A stretch of 64,000 bases of DNA, taken from NCBI GenBank assembly GCA_008694505.1, contig VZDJ01000033.1, positions 4,055,745 to 4,119,744 of the forward strand, given 5' to 3'. Under the pieces are notes generated by a model. That model was not told the origin of the DNA. It was given only the letters and a program-made list of their open reading frames with translations, and ran no database searches. A program made the translations under genes and the position numbers. Of this stretch, positions 47,701-64,000 are shown in pieces. Every line of letters starts with the position of its first letter. Position 1 is the first letter of the stretch. Source of the stretch: Cyanoderma ruficeps (Eukaryota; Chordata; Aves; Passeriformes; Timaliidae).

Positions 47701-49607
47701 GCCCCCGAACCAGCGGCCTCCGCCGCGCCCCGCCCCGCGCCGCTTGTTTACCCTCCGCGCTGGCCAATGGGGTGCCGCCGCTCCGCCGCCTGCGCCGCCT
47801 GATTGGCTGCAGCGTCGCCCCGCGCCCGCCCGCGCGCCGCTCCGCCGAGCACCATTGAGGCCGGCTGAGTGGGCGGGGGCGGAGGCGGCCAATGGGCGAG
47901 CAGGAATTTGCCTGGCTCCGCCCGGAACGTTTTTCATTCATAAAAAAATAGAAGGGAGAAAAGACTGACGGGTGGGGCCGGGGCAGCGCAGGATTTAAAG
48001 GGGCCGCGGCCCTTTGCAGGAGCGGGGAAGGGGGGGGTTTAACTGGCGGCCCTGGGGGTCGGAGAGCTGGGGGGCACAACCCTCGGGTGTGGGTCCAGGG
48101 TGGCGAGGAAGGACCGGGTCCGTGCACGACGTGCCCAGGAACCAGCCACACAGCAAGCCATGCAGATGGTGTGGACCTCGGGCCTCGCAGGCCGTGAGGT
48201 CCCCTCTGCTCTCTCGGGAGGTGGTTTCACACAAGCAAGGCAGTGTCACACGGGACCCCCAGGGCTAACACATGCCTGAGTACTGATTTCGGCAGCCTTT
48301 CCCTGCAGGCAACCTGAAGCCAGGGTTGCCTTTAAAAAGGGGCACGGGAAAAATAGTTCCCACCTGCAGGGGCTTTGGAGCCACGGATCCCTCCAAGAAG
48401 ATTCATGGACACACGCACCACAAACGTCTCAGAGGTCTGGGAATGAATTTAGGATGGAATGGTGCTGCCTGGGTGGCTGCGAGGCCCCCCACTGCAGCAT
48501 TTCCTTGCTAAGTGCCTCAGTTTCCCCACCTGTAACAAGGGGGTGAGACCTGCCATGGGGACCTGGACAGGGAGGACACAGCAGTTTGCAGGAGACAAAC
48601 GGGCTGCGTGGAGGCCTAACATTGTTGTGGAGGGAGACTAGGAAGTTATTGCTGGAGAAGGCAAAACCGAGGCGTTTGGTTACATACAGCAAATCTCAGC
48701 TTAGGAAGGAGAGGAACCTTCTGCTTGGATCCTGGGAAGCCCGGATATTAGGAAGCCTGTCGGTACAGAGATGTCCTGGCCAGCTTGAAATCCTCAGGTC
48801 ATGGGCTTGTCAATGTCCTGGGCGAGCTGCCCAGCATGTCTTTGGGCTGCTGGTAGGAGCTCCTCTGTCTCTGCTGGGTTCCTAATGAGCTCTCAGAGTC
48901 CTCCAGAGCCACCTCCACCCCCCAGGCTGGTCGTGGCAGGTAGCTCATCCTGGCATCGTGTCCCAGGTGGAATGATGGGGGGGCTGCTGGGGGCAGGAAG
49001 CACAGAGGGCACGGGTGTCCTTGCTGCTCGGGCCGCTCCCGGGGGGCTCCGCAGGCACTCGTGCTCTCACTTCCCCTCCGCACAAAGGCGAGCGGGATTA
49101 AATCACTGCAGGTAAAATTAGCACATGACACATGGGCGGGCGGGTGGCAAAACCCGGGCCGGGGAGCACGGCCGGCGGGCAGCAGGGATGAGCGGGGTCT
49201 CTGCAGAGCTGGGGGGCACAATGGGCAGGGCAGGTCAGCCGCAGATCTGCACCGTCTGCGGGCTGCTCAGCACCCCCGGGACACGGGGAGGTGATGAGGC
49301 CGAGCACATCCATGGGACAGGTGGGTGGGAGGTCACAGGAAGAGCCGAGACCCCTGGAGAGGCAGGGCTGGGAGTGGGGGGGATGGTGACCGGTGCCTGC
49401 TAAATTTAGACCCCACTGATGAAAAAAAAAAAATAAATTCGCAGGCTCCAAATTTAGCCGGATGCAGCTCCCACTGAGCACCACTCCACCGCGCTGCTGC
49501 TGCCAGCACCCCTTCAGCCCCGGCTTCATGCTGGAGTGGGCACCCTCTCTTTCAGTCCCCAGAGGTGGGGATGCCACACCTGGCCAGGAACCAGCCCCAG
49601 GAGCAGC
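47701..49607. other. Spacer between the ETV5 promoter and the DGKG 3' end
   Basis: About 1.9 kb. The left 300 bases are the outer CpG island; the rest is GC-rich unique-looking sequence with no interspersed repeat that I recognise and no supportable gene. A short run of A precedes AATTCGCAGGC near 49430. Confidence 0.6.
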
Positions 49608-52371
49608 CGAGGAGTTGATTTCCATCTTTATTGGAGGCAAGCCCACAGCAGTCCAGGTGTACACGGCAACACGCGCTACGCTACGGACACCATTCCATGC
49701 AGGAACCACGGCTACACACACAGAGGGAGGAGTGGGCTCAGGCTCCTGTGCCAATGGGGCTCCCCAGCCCTCAGGGGTCCCCCAGTGCAGCACTGGCACC
49801 AGTGCCTAAGGGCTTGTCTGGGGGCTTGGTTCCATCCCACACACTTGGGAACCGGGCTGAACTGGGAGACACTGGGGAATGGGGGGGATCAAGGCCTCGA
49901 GTGCCCCTCAGCTGCATGGCTTATTCCTCCCTGGAGCTGGGACAGCTGGGCTGGAGTCCCAGGCTCTGTGATCCCTCCTGGGTTCAGGACCTTTGCACCA
50001 TCAGGAGGATGGGAGCTGGCAGGCCCATTGAGCCATGCCTTTGGCAGTGTGGGAGCAGATTGGAGCTGGGTCCCCTGGTGCAGGTGGCAGGGATCATCTC
50101 CCTGGCCATCAGAGGGGAGGTCTGGGTTGGAGCCTGGCAGAGTGGTGCTGGTGTATCACTGTCCCACTGGCCCGGAGTGGTGGCCCTGGGCTCCCTGTGC
50201 CCTGCAGAACGAGGCTGACTGCTCACCCCTGGACTCCAGCTGCCCACCCCTGGCACCGCCAGACCCAAGGCTGCAGGCACAGTGCCCTCCTGCTTCCCTG
50301 GCTCCACCACCACCACCAGCAAACCACAGCAGAGACCCCAGTGGCGCCCTTTGCCCAGAGCCCAGCAAACTGTGACAGGGGGCAAGGAGCAGGAAAACCA
50401 CGGCTGATTCCATGCAGGCTCTGGGATAAGGCCCTGGGCTGAGGCTGAGTGGGCAGGGAAATGGAACCAAACCTGTTGACCTTGTGTGCTGCCATCCCAC
50501 AGAACAAGCCTGTCACCCTCCCACCGGCAAAGCCCTGGAGACGGTGGAGGTGGTTTTCTCACCCTCCCCGAGCGTGGGGCTGTGAGGCACTGCTGCCCTT
50601 GGCAATGCACGGGGGAAACGGAGGCAGCTGGTTCGAGGGACCTGGGGTTTGTTTGGCCTTGCTCCATCTGCCTTCACCTGGCTATTCATAAACAGCTGCC
50701 CTGGGGGACAAGGAGGAGGAGGAGGGTGGATTTCTGCACTGCGGGTGACGCGTGGCTGTGTACGCAGGTCACAGTTCCCTTCCAGCTCACTGTTCACTCT
50801 GAAACTGTGACGGCAGCACCCTCTGCCAGGGGAATGTACTGAATGGGGGCCTGAGTGGGCCCTGGGAAACTGTGGAGGACAGGGTGACCTGTCCCAGCCC
50901 TGTGATGGGGACGTGGTGGGGACAAGCAACAGTTTTCCCTGCCTGCGGTGACATCCGGGGGCACACACCACTCCCAGCTTGCTCCCAGCAGCACAGGAGC
51001 CTCCAGCAGCCCCGATGGAGCTGCCTGGGAGCAGGGCTGATCCAGGATCTGGTTGTATCCTGCATGCAGGCCCACTGCTGGAGGCACTGGGTGACTGCAG
51101 AAACAGCCAGCAGCCCTTCCCATGGGCCACTCCTGGCTCTGGGGAGTACATCCAGACCACCACGAGCTCCATGCATTCATCTGTTTTCTGGTCCCTGTGC
51201 ACCCTGGAGAGAAGCTGCATCCCCCAGTCTGTCAAGCCACGGGTGATGCCACCAAAACCTGCCTGTGCACCCCAGTGGGCCCCAGCAGACACGCAGGCAG
51301 CAGCACCTGTGAGGCTTCTCGGGTTTGGAGAGGGCTGTGGGGAGAGCTGGCCACAGAAACCGAGGTGCAATCGCCCTGCCCCACTCCCTGCAGCCCAGCA
51401 GAGCCCACCAGAGGCAGCACCAGGGAGAGCACCGGCTGCCAGAGCACATCAGGAGATCTGTAAAAGCTGCTGGGGACACTTTCAAGTGAGAAGAGCTTCT
51501 AGATGTCTGTTCCCAGGGTCTCCAGCCCCCAGTGCAGGCTAGCAGGTTTTAGGAGAGAGGAAAAGTCCATGTCCAGAGGAAGGAGGTGCCATGGAGGAGA
51601 GCCAGCAGAGAAGGGAGGTGGTGTCTGTGTCCAATCTGGGTTCCTAAAAAGGTGACCCCCAGAGTCCCATTTTTGTCCAAAGTTCACTAAATAAATACAT
51701 AAATATGAACACAAAGCCCAGAGCTGGGGCTGCTCCTCCCAAAATCCCCTTTTTTTTGCCATTTCCCTGTAAAAACACGGTCTCCTCCCATCCACCCCAC
51801 ATTTGTCCCTGTGCACTGTCTGTCCTCAGCTTGTCCCACACCTCGTGGCTCCCTGGGCCATCAGCAATGGTTTTTTGCATCTCTCTTCAAACCCCACAGC
51901 ACAGAGGTGAGAGGCCGAGATGGCTCCTCCAGGCTAAGGAAATAAATAATTCCTCCCATTGCAAGGACTGGGGGACAGAAAGCCAGTGCAGTGAGACATC
52001 AAGTAGTCTTCAGGAGGATGAGAAATAAATAGAGGAGCTTAGTGCTGCCTCAGAGGCACGTTCACTGGCAGCTTGGCTGGAGGGTATTTAAATAAAGGGG
52101 GGGGAAAAAAAAATCCCAGTCCTAGTGCTGCTCCAGCAAATGTGCTCGCTGCATGCCAGCCTTCCTTCTCCCCCTTCTTCCATCCCAACTCGAGAGGATG
52201 CTTCTGGTGATCAGGAAGGAGCCTACAAGACCTTCCCAGGAAAAATAATCCCCACTGGGCTTGGAGGGGGAGTTTCTGTCCCCACTGCAGGATGGGGATT
52301 TGGGGACCCCTGCCTCAGGCAGGTGGCTGGGATGCTGAGTGCCTCCAGGCTGTGGATCCTTGGATGATGCT
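49608..52371 (-). other. DGKG: DGKG 3' UTR (predicted)
   Basis: Sequence from the DGKG stop codon to just past the first canonical poly(A) signal on the minus strand, about 2.8 kb. The long open frames here on both strands reflect GC-richness. The end is inferred. Confidence 0.5.
49627..49632 (-). promoter_or_regulatory. DGKG polyadenylation signal AATAAA
   Basis: The plus strand reads TTTATT. It is the only canonical AATAAA on the minus strand that I find between the DGKG stop and the ETV5 promoter. Confidence 0.5.
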
Positions 52372-63764
<11,393 letters not shown>

Positions 63765-64000
63765 CTGGAGGGAAGAGAGAAGCTGCTGATAATTAGAGCC
63801 CAGCCCCAGGGCGCCCTGGGGTGCCCAGGCACCCTGCTCCAGGCTGCTGGAGCTTCAGGGTGGGAGCAGCACTCAGCCAGGGTGAGATGTGACCAAAGGG
63901 CTGTGGAGTATCCAGGCTCCTTGGCCAGACACAGGCAGGAGCAGAAAGGGATGCCCAGTGGTTTTCCCAAGTGGAAGGAGCATCCAGCCCTGCACCCCTC

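Larger units (their letters stand above)
46640..48010. promoter_or_regulatory. ETV5 CpG island and promoter
   Basis: Dense CpG over about 1.4 kb, ending sharply in AT-richer sequence on the right. It includes a CCAAT box on the coding strand (47802-47806 in reverse), two inverted CCAAT boxes (47764-47768 and 47889-47893) and GTAAACA, a forkhead-type motif, near 47747. No clear TATA box is seen, as usual for CpG-island promoters. The position matches the 5' end of ETV5. Confidence 0.8.

Noticed and set aside
47408..48151. 247-codon open frame on the minus strand
   Set aside because: It lies in the ETV5 CpG island; Pro/Arg/Gly/Ala-rich content reflects base composition.
49536..50375. 279-codon open frame on the plus strand
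   Set aside because: GC-rich predicted 3' UTR of DGKG read antisense; no recognisable domain and no supporting splice or start context.

Overview
The window is a piece of vertebrate nuclear genome, most likely from a bird. Three multi-exon protein genes can be read with intact splice sites, there are several truncated CR1 LINE fragments of avian type, and the gene content (BOK, ETV5, DGKG) joins two blocks that are on separate human chromosomes (2q37 and 3q27) but share one avian chromosome (chicken chromosome 9, from general knowledge). The sequence shows isochore contrast, with AT-rich BOK introns on the left and GC-rich, compact ETV5/DGKG on the right.

Layout. Positions 1-16250 (+): the 3' part of BOK, a pro-apoptotic BCL-2 family gene, with its last three coding exons and 3' UTR; the N-terminal exon lies before the window. 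Positions 16251-34630: about 18 kb of intergenic sequence between the convergent 3' ends of BOK and ETV5, holding CR1 relics, an 8-bp-unit satellite and three of the four single-N scars, with no gene that I can support. Positions 34630-47700 (-): complete ETV5 (PEA3-group ETS factor), 12 coding exons encoding 506 residues, with a predicted non-coding first exon, a CpG-island promoter and a 1.55 kb 3' UTR. Positions 47700-49600: short intergenic spacer. Positions 49608-63764 (-): DGKG, a type I diacylglycerol kinase, 19 coding exons (634 residues) from the first EF-hand to the stop codon; its 5' end lies beyond the window.

ETV5 and DGKG are in tandem on the same strand as in mammals. The paralogous pair ETV1-DGKB suggests an ancient linked block. 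BOK belongs to a different human neighbourhood, so the BOK-ETV5 interval is an evolutionary junction. The genes do not form a functional pathway: BOK acts at ER/mitochondrial membranes, ETV5 regulates transcription downstream of FGF/MAPK, and DGKG removes diacylglycerol signals.

The most noteworthy observations are at splice sites and short regulatory DNA: a 21-bp tandem repeat that triplicates a DGKG 5' splice site in frame, a GC-AG intron in ETV5 next to two small symmetric exons, and an 11-bp inverted CRE-like repeat around a STAT-like palindrome just upstream of the ETV5 coding exon. I found no evidence of a wholly new gene system.
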